A DNA stretch of 64,000 nt from assembly GCA_023953905.1 (NCBI GenBank), contig JAMLJA010000017.1, positions 1 through 64,000 of the forward strand, given 5' to 3'. Origin of the DNA: Rhizobiaceae bacterium (GTDB lineage Bacteria; Pseudomonadota; Alphaproteobacteria; Rhizobiales; Rhizobiaceae). Position 1 is the stretch's first letter. The number at the start of each line of letters is the position of its first letter. The notes beneath the pieces were generated by a model. It made no database searches, had not been told where the DNA came from, and saw only the letters and a list, made by a program, of their open reading frames with translations. Below, piece by piece: positions 33,344 to 43,700 of the stretch. Both the position numbers and the translations under genes were made by a program.

Positions 33344-35012
33344 CGCCCTTGCTCCTCTTGCTGTAGGTCAGCCGCAAATGCGGCCTCGGCTGCGGGTAGC
33401 CGCCCTCGACAGGGTTGCGCGCCGCCCACGCCGCCCAGGGCGCGACGAACCAGAAGGGCAGACGCTGCGCGCGGATCGGTGGCAGCGCCTTGATGAGCAG
33501 AAGCTGCTCGTCTGCCCCCATCAGGCGGATTTCATCGGGCGACATGAGCGGCCTGCCGGTCTCGCCGAGGCTTTCGCCGATCTCGTCGTCTTCAGTGCGG
33601 CCCAGGTTGAAGTTGCGGGTTTTGACCGTGCGCTGGCCGAGCGCCGCCGAGAGGGTCTTCGCGAGCTGGTCATCCTGCACGGCGAAGAACTGCTTTACTT
33701 CGGCCTGCGACAGCACGGTGCGCGCCGTGTACGGCCCGTAGAGACGGATCAGCTCCGATGGCTCCTGCACGAACGCCCAGACGCGCACGCCGAGGCCGGG
33801 AAGCGCGGTCAGGCTTTCGGCGAGCCCCGCGAGCTTGCCCATGTTTGCGAACTCGTCGAGGACGAACAGCACTTCGCTCTGCCCGGAAGAACGGGCAACG
33901 GCAGCGATAGCCTGCCGCGTCACAAGACCGAGCCAGGCCCCGTGCGTAGCGATCCGATCCTGCGGGATCACGAGATAGACGCTGGCCTTGCCTTCTTTCA
34001 GATCACGGAAATCGACATCCGAGCCACTGACGGCAGCACCGAGGAAGCCGACCGGATCGAAAATATCGAGCGCCTGCACCGCGCCCTGCCGGAAGTCGGC
34101 GAACTGATCGGGATTGTCTTCGAGCTGATAGGCCAAATCCTGGCCCAGATCGGCGACCATGCCGAAGAGCGCATCGGAGGCGGTCATCTGATCGACCAGC
34201 TTTTCGATGCGCTTTGTGCTGGAAAGCACGCGCCACATCTCCGGCAGCGTGCAAGTGGCGGGAGCCCCGCGTGTTGCGAGGTGCAACATGACAGCGCGCA
34301 GGATGGTGCGCGCGCCTTCGCGGAAATAGCGGTTCCGGGAGTCTTCCGGCTCCGGCAGAAGTTGAAGTGCGAGCGCCTTGGCTTCGTCGGCAACCCCACG
34401 GATCAAAGCGGGATCGTTCGCCGCGTCGAGCAGGGGCTGCAATGGATTGCAGCGATGCTGCGGCAGGCCATGCAGGCCCCAGGGATTGAGGATATAGACC
34501 TTCTGGCCGAGCCGTTCGGCGCGGTGCGCCGCCGTCACCGCCGCCAGCTCGCCCTTGGGATCGGTGATAAACACCGAACCCTGGAAATGCAGCAGGTTTG
34601 GGATAACGACATTGATGCCCTTGCCCTGGCGGGCGGGGGCAGCGGTCAGCAGATGCGCCTTGCCGGAATAAAAGAGCGGCTGGCCATCCAGTACGCCGAG
34701 ATAAAGCCCGTGCGGATCGCACAGGCCCGCCGCCGCGCAATCGCGCAGCGAAGCAAAGGCCGCGCCGCCGAAGGTGCCGGAAGGCAACTCAGCCAGCTTG
34801 CGCTTCGCGCGCTGTTGCCAGAGCTTGAGATAACCGCCGACGCCGATCAGCATGGCCGTCGCACCGATGAACTGGAAGAAGCCGAGATAGAGCTGATCGG
34901 CAGCGTTCAGGTGCGTGCCGTTCTCCGGCCCGGCGGAGAAAGCCAGTATAGCCGCGCCGATCAGCAGATTGCCGAGCGGTGCCCCTGGCTTTTGCTTGTT
35001 CTGGCCCGACAT
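33336..35012 (-). CDS. TraG/VirD4-type coupling protein
   Basis: A 558-aa inner-membrane ATPase that links a relaxosome to a type IV secretion channel. Two N-terminal membrane helices (LLIGAAILAFSAGP and FFQFIGATAMLIGVGGYL) are followed by the nucleotide-binding domain: Walker A-like APARQGKGINVVIPNL, Walker B VLFVLDEFANMG and the C-terminal motif AFVQEPSELIRLYG. The Walker A here is ARQGKG, as in some TraG proteins. ATG 35012 has an AAGGGGA ribosome site. No other type IV secretion gene is in the island, so the protein probably recruits a helper plasmid's channel. Confidence 0.9.
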   Translation of the reverse strand: MSGQNKQKPGAPLGNLLIGAAILAFSAGPENGTHLNAADQLYLGFFQFIGATAMLIGVGGYLKLWQQRAKRKLAELPSGTFGGAAFASLRDCAAAGLCDPHGLYLGVLDGQPLFYSGKAHLLTAAPARQGKGINVVIPNLLHFQGSVFITDPKGELAAVTAAHRAERLGQKVYILNPWGLHGLPQHRCNPLQPLLDAANDPALIRGVADEAKALALQLLPEPEDSRNRYFREGARTILRAVMLHLATRGAPATCTLPEMWRVLSSTKRIEKLVDQMTASDALFGMVADLGQDLAYQLEDNPDQFADFRQGAVQALDIFDPVGFLGAAVSGSDVDFRDLKEGKASVYLVIPQDRIATHGAWLGLVTRQAIAAVARSSGQSEVLFVLDEFANMGKLAGLAESLTALPGLGVRVWAFVQEPSELIRLYGPYTARTVLSQAEVKQFFAVQDDQLAKTLSAALGQRTVKTRNFNLGRTEDDEIGESLGETGRPLMSPDEIRLMGADEQLLLIKALPPIRAQRLPFWFVAPWAAWAARNPVEGGYPQPRPHLRLTYSKRSKGDE

Positions 35013-35116
35013 TGGACTTCCCCTTCGCCACGATTGACGAAGGAAAAGCTGGTGATGCTGGAAAACCCGAAACAGAAAGGAAAGCGAACTTCTTCATCCG
35101 CATTTTTCGTGCAAAG

Positions 35117-35134
35117 CTCCGCACCGATGCGGAG
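35117..35134. promoter_or_regulatory. Perfect inverted repeat between traG and a divergent gene
   Basis: CTCCGCA (35117-35123), CCGA loop, TGCGGAG (35128-35134): perfect 7-bp arms, 22 bp upstream of the start of the plus-strand 286-aa gene and about 105 bp before the traG start. This layout fits a shared operator. Confidence 0.5.
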
Positions 35135-35155
35135 ATTTGCAGATTCGGATGCGCT

Positions 35156-36016
35156 ATGCCCTGGCAGGAGACGGAAGAGCATAACAGGCGGCTGTACGAG
35201 GCGCTGAGCGAGTTTGCCGCCGAGAAGGGCGCGCTCGTTCGCCTCGCCGGGGCGCTCAATGCCGATCCGCGCGCTACCGCGACCGATAGCAGCCGTAGAG
35301 GCGAGCAGCATCAGGACAGAAAAGACCTGATCGCCGCCTCAACGCTTGCCCGATGGCAGCAGGAAGGGCTAGCCCGCCTCACAAACGCGCAATCGCACAA
35401 GAAGCGCATCGTCTTCGAATTCCTGGAGCGCTCCGAGAGCTTTCGCACGTCGATTTACAACCCGGCCCCCGGCTTGCCGGAAGGCTTCGCCGCCTTCATC
35501 GCCGCGCAACAGAAAACGCTCTCGCAGCTCAGATTCAGCCGTCTCAATAACCTGGACGGCACATACCGCCTCTACCGCCGTGCCTGGACAACGCCAGCAG
35601 GGCGCGACCGCGTTCTGATATCCCGCCTCATCATTACGACCGTGGGCGGGCTCACCCGCTACCGAGAAGAACAGACTTACCGCGACGAAGCGCGCGGCGG
35701 CATCCTGATTGAGGAGGCAGACGAGGGGCTGGTGTTCAACTCCGGCACCAACCTTTTCCTCTTCGGCTTCGGCGAAGAGGAGCCCCGCGTGAAGTTCTAC
35801 GCCATTCACGCCTGGCGACCGATGGTCGATGGCAACAGACCCGTGCAGGAGCTGCGCGGCACTGTAATTGCTGTCGCCTGGGAAGGGCCGCATCCAGGCT
35901 ATAGTTTCGTCGCCCATCGGGCGGATGATCCGGATTTCGCGCCGGAAATTGTAGCCGCGAGTGCCGTTGATCCCGAGATTTGTAAGGAGATTGGTTGCGC
36001 CTCTTATCCGGCCTGA
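35156..36016 (+). CDS. Hypothetical protein, divergent from traG
   Basis: A 286-aa soluble protein of unknown function. The N-terminus (MPWQETEEHNRRLYEALSEF) and the region LIAASTLARWQQEGLARLTN are helical; residues about 130-286 look beta-rich (ISRLIITTVGGLTRYREEQT, GLVFNSGTNLFLFGFGEEEP). No signal peptide. The frame is open to 34979, but the ATG at 35156 is preferred because it avoids overlap with traG and leaves a promoter region. It could be a regulator or an effector carried with the transfer genes, but this is a guess. Confidence 0.65.
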   Translation: MPWQETEEHNRRLYEALSEFAAEKGALVRLAGALNADPRATATDSSRRGEQHQDRKDLIAASTLARWQQEGLARLTNAQSHKKRIVFEFLERSESFRTSIYNPAPGLPEGFAAFIAAQQKTLSQLRFSRLNNLDGTYRLYRRAWTTPAGRDRVLISRLIITTVGGLTRYREEQTYRDEARGGILIEEADEGLVFNSGTNLFLFGFGEEEPRVKFYAIHAWRPMVDGNRPVQELRGTVIAVAWEGPHPGYSFVAHRADDPDFAPEIVAASAVDPEICKEIGCASYPA

Positions 36017-36030
36017 AGCAATGTTATTTT

Positions 36031-36609
36031 CTAGCTGCTTGGGGTATTCGTGGTGTTGTGACGCAAAACATCAGCAAGGCTGACGAATCCGGCACTAGCG
36101 AGTGCTTGCATCGCGTCAGAACGACCTCTGACCGCCTGTTGGGTGCTGTATTCTTCGGAGAATTCTGTAGAAGCCAGTTCAGCGATTTGTTCGTCAGGCA
36201 GACCATGTTGCCTCGCGCCAGCGACGACTAACGCCAAATACCAATCATATGGGGCAAGCCCCTCTTCCGGGTCCGTGGCTAAGTATGTTATAGCGCGGAC
36301 TATTCGGCCATCGGGGCAGACGACCTCAAAGTCATCAATACGGTCATACCCCTTGCCTTGGCCTTCCGCACTATCAAGCTCGCCCATCTCTCTATCGTCA
36401 ATTTCAAACAGGACGCCATGCTGGTCGAGCGTGGAATCCACAATCAGCGTCGCTTTTCCCGATCCATCTGTGCTGCGCTTCTCAAATACAAGCTTGCGTT
36501 TAGGAGCGCGCGCCTTACCGATTGGTCTGGCCGAAGGGCACCGTTTTGGTGCTGTGAGCCGCTCTGTAAGCATGTTCGAGCCATATGCAAAATATGTAAA
36601 TGTTCCCAT
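36031..36609 (-). CDS. Gamma-glutamylcyclotransferase-like protein
   Basis: A 192-aa protein with the GGCT/AIG2 fold signature FAYGSNMLTERLTA at the N-terminus, ending about residue 130 in the conserved region. The likely catalytic glutamate is in the segment LDSAEGQGKGYDRI. Family members cleave gamma-glutamyl amines or peptides to give 5-oxoproline, but plasmid- and island-borne members are uncharacterised. ATG 36609 (FAYGSNM at residues 5-11) is preferred over a GTG at 36624. Convergent with the 286-aa gene; no obvious ribosome site. Confidence 0.8.
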   Translation of the reverse strand: MGTFTYFAYGSNMLTERLTAPKRCPSARPIGKARAPKRKLVFEKRSTDGSGKATLIVDSTLDQHGVLFEIDDREMGELDSAEGQGKGYDRIDDFEVVCPDGRIVRAITYLATDPEEGLAPYDWYLALVVAGARQHGLPDEQIAELASTEFSEEYSTQQAVRGRSDAMQALASAGFVSLADVLRHNTTNTPSS

Positions 36610-36624
36610 GCAATAAGTATGCAC

Positions 36625-37269
36625 GAATGTAATACGTCATCACAAGCATTGGCTTAGCCCTCAGTGCGCAAGATGTGTTTTGTAGTACAAAACCATCTTG
36701 GCAAGGGGGCCGCTGCGCGCCCCCGTTGCACCCCCAGGCCGTGGCTCTTCCAGGGCGTTGAACCCATTTCAGAGCCATCAGACCGTATCGCCGGTCAATC
36801 ACTCGCGGAAGACTTCGCTCTCCCTGCACCCATCGACTTGAGAGCGTTCCTGCCCCCAAGTCCCCAGACCATTTCATGGAGACCAGGAAGGGAGCATTCG
36901 CGCTGCCCTTCCTTGGACCATCCCATCGAGCAAGAGCCTTCGAGTCCCTTGCATCCCTGACCAACCGTCCGCCGATTGGATGCCGCCAGCGCATCGCCGC
37001 TGAACCCGATCAGGGGGCTTGCGTGCCACCCTGAACCCACTCGTAGGCCTTGGAGTATTGCCTCGCCACCTGCACCACCATGCACGGGCGATTACGCGCT
37101 CGACCGGCAATCAGTGAATCGTTGTCGCTGCCCAGATATCCTATAGCAAGCTCTTTCCGTGTCCGCTGGGAACTGCGCGCCCTTGCAGGGTATACGATAT
37201 GGAAAACTGCATGTCTGAGGCTCCTAGTTTTCGCTTCCCCCTCGTGGACACATTGGATACACTTTCGCA
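36625..37269. other. Spacer upstream of the hsd operon with no supportable gene
   Basis: No convincing gene is seen; short frames on both strands lack family resemblance. A near-perfect 32-bp palindrome is at 36669-36700 and a GGGGGC/GCCCCC hairpin at 36705-36724. The last 60 bp should contain the promoter for the RHH-hsdMSR-OLD operon; no ribosome site precedes the ATG at 37270, and a TACACT -10-like hexamer only 6 bp before it would fit leaderless translation. Confidence 0.5.
36669..36700. repeat. Near-perfect 32-bp palindrome
   Basis: Left arm CAAGATG then T then GTTTTGTA, centre G, right arm TACAAAAC then CATCTTG. Apart from one unpaired T at 36676, 15 bases on each side pair exactly. 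It has no T-tract on either side, so it is more likely a protein binding site (operator or replication/transfer site) than a terminator. Confidence 0.75.
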
Positions 37270-37458
37270 ATGATTGAGAAGGACGCCGGGTTTCGCATCC
37301 GCGTGGAGCGTGAGCTCCGTGACAAATTTGTAGAAGTGTGTCGCGCGCAGGACCGTCCTGCCGCACAAGTCATCCGTGACTTCATGCGTAACTACATCAA
37401 AGACAAGGCAGTTGCGAATGACACTAACGCGGCGCAAAAAAATGAGGGGCATCCGTGA
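37270..37458 (+). CDS. Small RHH-like protein, first gene of the hsd operon
   Basis: A 62-aa protein with the pattern of a ribbon-helix-helix DNA-binding unit: FRIRVERELRDKFVEVCRAQ (beta strand then helix) and RPAAQVIRDFMRNYIKD (second helix). Similar small proteins are encoded near hsdM genes on plasmids and islands. It overlaps hsdM by four bases (GTGA at 37455-37458), so it belongs to the operon and is a good candidate for its transcriptional autoregulator (inference), which would delay nuclease expression after transfer. Confidence 0.78.
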   Translation: MIEKDAGFRIRVERELRDKFVEVCRAQDRPAAQVIRDFMRNYIKDKAVANDTNAAQKNEGHP

Positions 37459-39467
37459 GCGACATTAAGAGCCTGAGCGGTTTTGTTTGGTCTATCGCCG
37501 AAATTCTACGGGGTGATTTCCGTCAATCCGAGTATGGCAAGGTAATACTGCCTTTCGTTGTAATGCGTCGATTGGACTGCCTTCTGGAAGATAGTAAACA
37601 AGCCGTCCTTGAGGCAGAGAAGTCGATCCCCGAAAGTGCGGACGAGGCTACCCGCGATATGATCTTGTTCGGCGCGGTAGGAGGCAAAGTTAAAGTTTAC
37701 AACCGATCACGCTTCACATTCGATAGTTTGAAGGGCCAAGACGCGAGCCAGCTCCATCAGAATCTGATCGACTACATCACGAAATTCTCGCCTAAAGTTC
37801 GCGACATTTTCCTCGATAAGTTCCGTTTCACCGATCAGCTAAAGCGCTTAAAAGAAGGCGGCATCCTCTGGAACGTCTTTGAGCGCTTCTGCGAGATCGA
37901 CCTTCATCCGCGCAATGTGTCCAACATCGAAATGGGCTACTTGTTCGAGGAGTTGATCCGCCGTTTCTCGGAAATGTCGAACGAAACAGCCGGGGAGCAC
38001 TTCACACCACGCGAAGTGATCCGACTGATGGTCGATCTATTGATCGCCAATGATGACGCTAAGCTCACAGGGCGCGGCATTATCCGTCAGGTCTACGACC
38101 CCGCTTGCGGAACGGGCGGGATGCTGGCGCTTACTGAGGAAGCGCTGAAAGAGTTCAACCCTTCAATCCGCGTGGAGCTGTTTGGCCAAGAGCTGAACGA
38201 CGAGTCCTTCGGCATCTGCAAGTCAGACATGCTGGTGACGGGTCATGACCCTGAGCAGATCGCCTTTGGCAATACGCTCACGCAGGACGCCCACGCGGGC
38301 AAGAAGTTCCACTACATGCTTTCCAATCCGCCGTACGGCGTGGACTGGAAGAAGTACCAGGACCCGATCAAATCCGAAGCCGAGAACATGGGCTTCGAGG
38401 GCCGCTTCGGCGCGGGCACGCCCCGCATCTCCGATGGCCAGCTTCTCTTCCTCCAGCACATGATCTCAAAAATGCGCGATGACGAGGATGGCTCGCGCAT
38501 TGGCATCGTCATGAACGGCTCACCGCTTTTCACCGGCGGCCCACAATCGGGCGAGAGTGAAATCCGCCGCTGGATGTTGGAGAATGATTGGGTGGAGGCT
38601 ATTGTCGCGCTACCCACTGATCTTTTCTACAACACCGGTATTCAGACTTATGTCTGGTTGCTGACCAATCGGAAACCGAAGAACCGCCAGGGCAAGGTTC
38701 AACTCATCGACGCTTCCGGAGAACGATTTTGGGAACCCATGCGGAAGTCGCTGGGCAGCAAGCGCCGTAAAATTTCCGACGAGGCACGCGCTGAGATCGT
38801 ACGCCTCTATGCCGGGTTCTTGAATGGTGAGAGCGGCGAGTCTGATGTCTCCAAAATCTTCGACATTACGGACTTCGGCTATCGCGAGGTCCGCGTCGAG
38901 CGCCCGCTGAAGCTGAATTTTCAGGTCAGCCCCGAACGGCTCGCTCGTCTGGCAGATCAAAAGCCCTATTTGCGGCAGGATAGAGCCGAGAAGGCAGCCA
39001 TCGAGGCCGCTTTAACGACCATCGGCGCCCAACTCTTCTCAAGCCGCCCCGCATTTGAAAAAGCTCTTTCTAAGGCTTTGAAGGCTTCGGAACTGAAGAT
39101 CAGTGCCCCAATCAAGAAGGCAATCCTGGCCGCGCTGTCGGAGCAAGATGACGGGGCCGACATTTGCAGGGACAAGGACGGCAAGCCCGAGCCCGATACC
39201 GGTCTGCGCGATCATGAGCTTGTGCCGCTGGCCGAGGATTGGCGCGATTACATGAAGCGAGAGGTTCTGCCCTTCGTGCCCGATGCCTGGGTAGATGAGA
39301 GCTACATCGACGCGCGCGACAAGAAAGTTGGCCGCGTCGGCTATGAGATCAACTTCAATCGCTACTTCTATCGATATGTGCCGCCTCGCCCGCTCGACGA
39401 GATCGACGCTGAGCTGAAGACGCTCGAAGCCGAAATCGCAGGGCTCCTGAAGGAGGTGGCAGCTTGA
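37455..39467 (+). CDS. hsdM: Type I restriction-modification methyltransferase subunit HsdM
   Basis: N6-adenine DNA methyltransferase subunit, 670 aa, GTG start. The N-terminal HsdM helical domain contains LSGFVWSIAEILRGDFRQSE. SAM motif I is VYDPACGTGGMLALTEEAL (about residue 215) and the catalytic motif IV is MLSNPPYGVDWKKYQ (NPPY at about residue 291). The C-terminal 170 residues extend beyond the usual core. With HsdS it methylates the recognition site and with HsdR it forms the restriction complex. Overlaps both neighbours by four bases. Confidence 0.96.
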   Translation: MSDIKSLSGFVWSIAEILRGDFRQSEYGKVILPFVVMRRLDCLLEDSKQAVLEAEKSIPESADEATRDMILFGAVGGKVKVYNRSRFTFDSLKGQDASQLHQNLIDYITKFSPKVRDIFLDKFRFTDQLKRLKEGGILWNVFERFCEIDLHPRNVSNIEMGYLFEELIRRFSEMSNETAGEHFTPREVIRLMVDLLIANDDAKLTGRGIIRQVYDPACGTGGMLALTEEALKEFNPSIRVELFGQELNDESFGICKSDMLVTGHDPEQIAFGNTLTQDAHAGKKFHYMLSNPPYGVDWKKYQDPIKSEAENMGFEGRFGAGTPRISDGQLLFLQHMISKMRDDEDGSRIGIVMNGSPLFTGGPQSGESEIRRWMLENDWVEAIVALPTDLFYNTGIQTYVWLLTNRKPKNRQGKVQLIDASGERFWEPMRKSLGSKRRKISDEARAEIVRLYAGFLNGESGESDVSKIFDITDFGYREVRVERPLKLNFQVSPERLARLADQKPYLRQDRAEKAAIEAALTTIGAQLFSSRPAFEKALSKALKASELKISAPIKKAILAALSEQDDGADICRDKDGKPEPDTGLRDHELVPLAEDWRDYMKREVLPFVPDAWVDESYIDARDKKVGRVGYEINFNRYFYRYVPPRPLDEIDAELKTLEAEIAGLLKEVAA

Positions 39468-40780
39468 GTGAGCTACAGCACGTCATATCATCACGGATAC
39501 CAGATGGCTGGACAAGCAAGCCACTATGGGCGCTTTTTCGTCGCCGAAAAATTACCGGCTATGCTGATGAGGAATTACTGTCCGTATATCGCGACTATGG
39601 CGTAATCCCAAAGTCTTCTCGTGACGACAATCACAACAAGGAATCTGAAGATTTATCCGGATATCAACTTGTCACGGAGGGAGCGCTCGTCACGAACAAA
39701 ATGAAAGCGTGGCAGGGCTCTATTGCGATATCTAGATATCGCGGAATAGTAAGTCCTGCTTATTACGTATACGAGCCGCTTAGCGATGAGGATGACCAGT
39801 TCCTACACTACCTTCTCCGGAGCAAGCCGTACATTGAGCTTTATGGCCGAATCTCAAAAGGCGTCCGCGTAAATCAGTGGGATTTGGAGCATGAGGCGCT
39901 TCGAACTGTACCCGTAATGCTCCCTGATCGCGAAACCCAAAAGGCCATCGCGGGTTTTCTCGACCGCGAGACCGCCCGCATCGATCAACTGATCGAGAAG
40001 AAGCAGCGTTTCGTCGAGCTTTTGGCGGAACGGTTTGAAGCGACAGTTTCGAATCTGACAAGTCCACCCAGTGATCAATCGCATGATTGGATTGAGCGGC
40101 CAATAAAGACGCTTGCTACGGTTTTCGGGCGTATTGGATTCAGGGGCTACACAACGGAAGATATCGTTGAAGAGGGTGAAGGTGCGATCACCCTAAGTCC
40201 ATCAAATATAAGGGATGGGCAGATGGTGCTTGGAGAGAGAACTTATATCTCATGGCAAAAGTATAATGAGTCACCAGAGATACAAATCTCTCAAGGAGAT
40301 ATCGTATTCGTTAAAACTGGCTCGACCATTGGTAAGGTCGCGAAAGTCGATGACTTGCCTGAGCCGATGACGCTGAACCCTCAGTTAGTCGTGCTGAAAA
40401 ATATCATCCCGGACCGCGACTTCTTGCTATTTTCTATGCAGTCGAAACCGTTTCAGTACCAAGTGAGCTTCAATCGGTTTGGCGGTTCAACTCCTGCAAT
40501 GTCCCAAGGAAACTTAGGCAGATTGCGTGTTTGTCTGCCGCAATCCAAAGATGAACAGCGCCGACGTGCTGGTGAAATTATCGAAGAACGACAGCAGATT
40601 GACAAGATGAAGGGGCTTTTGAGCTCTACGATCAGTCGTCTTCATGAGTTCCGTTCCTCCATGATCACCGCGGCCGTTACAGGCCAGATCAATGTAGCCA
40701 GCTGGGGCGAGCAAGGGCAGACCGACCGCGGCCTTGATCAGATCGAGGAGGACATGGCTCCTCGGGAGGCGCGCGCATGA
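39464..40780 (+). CDS. hsdS: Type I restriction-modification specificity subunit HsdS
   Basis: A 438-aa subunit that determines the bipartite DNA target. Two target-recognition domains (about residues 1-155 and 205-360) alternate with two conserved helical spacers: the central IAGFLDRETARIDQLIEKKQ and the C-terminal IIEERQQIDKMKGLLSSTIS. The start is TTG in the overlap TTGA (39464-39467). The recognition sequence cannot be predicted without a database. Lower GC in the TRDs is usual for HsdS. Confidence 0.95.
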   Translation: MSELQHVISSRIPDGWTSKPLWALFRRRKITGYADEELLSVYRDYGVIPKSSRDDNHNKESEDLSGYQLVTEGALVTNKMKAWQGSIAISRYRGIVSPAYYVYEPLSDEDDQFLHYLLRSKPYIELYGRISKGVRVNQWDLEHEALRTVPVMLPDRETQKAIAGFLDRETARIDQLIEKKQRFVELLAERFEATVSNLTSPPSDQSHDWIERPIKTLATVFGRIGFRGYTTEDIVEEGEGAITLSPSNIRDGQMVLGERTYISWQKYNESPEIQISQGDIVFVKTGSTIGKVAKVDDLPEPMTLNPQLVVLKNIIPDRDFLLFSMQSKPFQYQVSFNRFGGSTPAMSQGNLGRLRVCLPQSKDEQRRRAGEIIEERQQIDKMKGLLSSTISRLHEFRSSMITAAVTGQINVASWGEQGQTDRGLDQIEEDMAPREARA

Positions 40781-43700
40781 CCGGACACGCGGCCTCCCAC
40801 GTTCATAAGGAAGACGTCCTTCAGGAGCATTTGATCCAAAGCCTCATTACGAAGCAAGACTATCTTCGTCGTGTCGGCTCGCAAAAGAGCCGTGCCTATG
40901 ACGGCAAAATCCACTTCGACAAATCGCTCGCAATGGACCGTGAGCTTGTCGTCCGCTTCCTAAAAAAGACCCAGCCAGAGTCGTGGGAAAAGCTGGAGCA
41001 ACACTACATCGCGTCAGCCGAAGACGTACTTTTCAAGCAGCTCGACAAAGCGCTCAAAGATCGCGGTATGCTAGATGTGCTCCGGCAGGGGATCAAGATA
41101 GTCCCCGGCATCCTCTTCACGTTCTGTTACTTCCGGCCCGCCAGTAGCCTTGAGCCTAAGCGGATTCAGGAATATGAGGAGAATATTCTCAGCGTGATGG
41201 ATGAGGTAGTCTATAGCCCCAAACATGGCAATCGGATCGATGTCGTCCTTTTTTTAAATGGACTTCCCGTCGCCACGATTGAAACGAAGAACCTTCTCAC
41301 CGGCACGACGTTCAAGCATGCGGAGAAGCAATATCGCACCGACCGCTCACCTGCAGGCGAGCCGTTGCTTACGTTCAAACGCGGTGCGCTTGTTCACTTC
41401 GCCATCGACGAAGACAATGTGTCGATGGCCACGCGGCTTCAGAACGGGAAGACGCGCTTTCTTCCGTTCAACCGTGGACGTGAGGGCGGAGCAGGTAACC
41501 CCGACGTCAAAGGCGAGCATCGGATAGCCTACCTTTACAGCGATGGCGATTGGGGCAAGGCGATCTTCTCACGCGCCGTCCTGATCGATGTAATCGGCCA
41601 ATTCATGACATTGGAGGTGAATGGCAAGAATGAGGTGATGATCTTTCCCCGCTTCCAGCAGCTCGACGCAGTGCGCAAGATTATGGCGGATGCAAAGGCT
41701 CGCGGTGCAGGGTGGAACTATCTTGTTCAGCATTCAGCAGGTTCGGGAAAATCCAACACGATTGGCTGGCTCGCCCATCATGCCATCAATCTGCATGACG
41801 ATGACGACGCGCAGATTTTTCATACAGCAATCATTGTCACTGACCGCATTGTTCTAGACCGGCAACTCCAGAACACGGTTTCGCAGTTCGAGCAAACCCA
41901 GGGCGTCGTCAAGAAGATCGACGGCACGTCACGTCAGCTCAAGGAAGCCATCGCCAAAGGTGCGCGAATAATTGTCACCACGATCCAGAAATTCTCTACC
42001 GATCACCTTAAGGCGCTTTCTGGCCAGGGAAAACGGAACTTTGCGGTTATCATCGATGAGGCGCATTCCAGCCAGTCTGGCAAGAGCGCCCAGGCTATGA
42101 CCGACGCGCTTACGCGCGAGGCGACGTCGAGCGATGACATTGAGGACCTGATTGCAGAGTACCAGAAAGCGCGCGGACCGCAATCGAACATAAGCTTTTT
42201 TGCCTTCACCGCGACGCCCCGCAATGTGACGCTTGAGCGGTTCGGCGTAGTGGGGGCGGACGGCTTGCCACACCCGTTCCACCTTTATTCGATGCGTCAA
42301 GCCATCGAAGAGGGCTTTATTCTGGACGTGCTTCAGAACTACATGACCTACAAGGCCTATTATCAGCTAGAAAAGACCATTGAAGATAATCCCGAGCTGA
42401 GTGGGCGACATGGCCAGCGCAAGGTGGCGCGCTATGCAAATCTTCATGCCACCGCCATCGGCCAGAAGGTGGAGATCATCGTCGAGCATTTTCGCCGCCA
42501 TGTGAAGGGCATGCTTGATGGGCAGGCAAAGGCGATGATCGTCACCCAGAGTCGCGAGCACGCTCTTCGCTACTATTTCGGCGTGAAGAAGTATATCCTA
42601 GAACAAGGATATCTTGATTTAAAGGCGCTCGTCGCCTTTTCTGGTGAATTGGAATTGGACGGCGAGACCTACACCGAAGCCGACCTCAACGACTTCTCCG
42701 AGACTGAGCTTCCTGGCCGATTTGACGGCTTCAAGCCGGACGGAACGCCCTATCCTGAAACCTATCAAATCCTGATCGTTGCCGAAAAATATCAGACTGG
42801 CTTCGACCAGCCGAAGCTCTGCGCGATGTATGTAGATAGGAAGCTTGCCGGACTGCAGGCGGTTCAAACACTTTCTCGTCTAAACCGCACACGAATTGGA
42901 AAGGACCGCACATTCATCCTCGACTTTCAGAACACTATCGAGGATATCCAAGCCGCATTTAAGCCGTTCTATGAGGCGACTACGGTCGAGGCGTTGTCTG
43001 ACCCCAACATGGTCTATGATTTGGAAGGGCGGCTTTATCGTTTCGGTTATCTAGACAAGGACGAGATAGAGCGCTTCTCTCAAACTTATTTCAAAGGGCC
43101 GTTGAGCGGCGCGGACCGCGCGCAGCTTGAGGGTCTTGTGAAACACGCCGTTGCTCGTTTCGAAGCCGATGACGATGAAGGGCGACAGGAGGAATTCCGT
43201 CAGCTTCTCAGAAGCTATGGGCGGTTCTACAGTTTTATCGCGCAGATTATGCGGCTCGAAGACACCAGCCTTGAAAAGCTAGCTGCCTATGGGAACTGGT
43301 TGTCACGCCTCCTTCCCAATCGGGAGGTGCCGCCAGAGATAGAGATCACTGACGACATGCTCCGCTTGCAGGCCTTCAAAGTTGTCGAGAAGGAACAAGG
43401 CAGCGCCTCGCTCGCCGCAGGGGACACAGAAGCACTTAAAGCGATCAGTGAATTCGGTGCGAAGCAATACACGGAGGATGAGAAGAAAGAGCTGTCTGAG
43501 ATCGTGAAGGCCTTCAATGACCGGCACGGCACAAATTTCTCGGAAGCCGACATGATCCGGTTCGAGCAGGTGAACCGCGATATTATGGACGAAGACATGA
43601 CAGAGATGCTGCGCAACAATCCACCGGATGTTGTTTATGCCGCCTTCCGGGACGCCTTTTTCCAGGGCGCTATCCGCATGTTCCAGCGCGACAATGAAAT

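Noticed and set aside
33378..35207. Long open frame of about 600 codons on the plus strand, antisense to traG
   Set aside because: TraG on the other strand has clear motifs; the plus-strand translation is rich in Arg/Gly/His with no family features, as expected from a GC-rich shadow frame.
36664..36960. 98-codon open frame in the spacer before the hsd operon
   Set aside because: Starts beside the palindrome, Pro-rich and without ribosome site or family resemblance.
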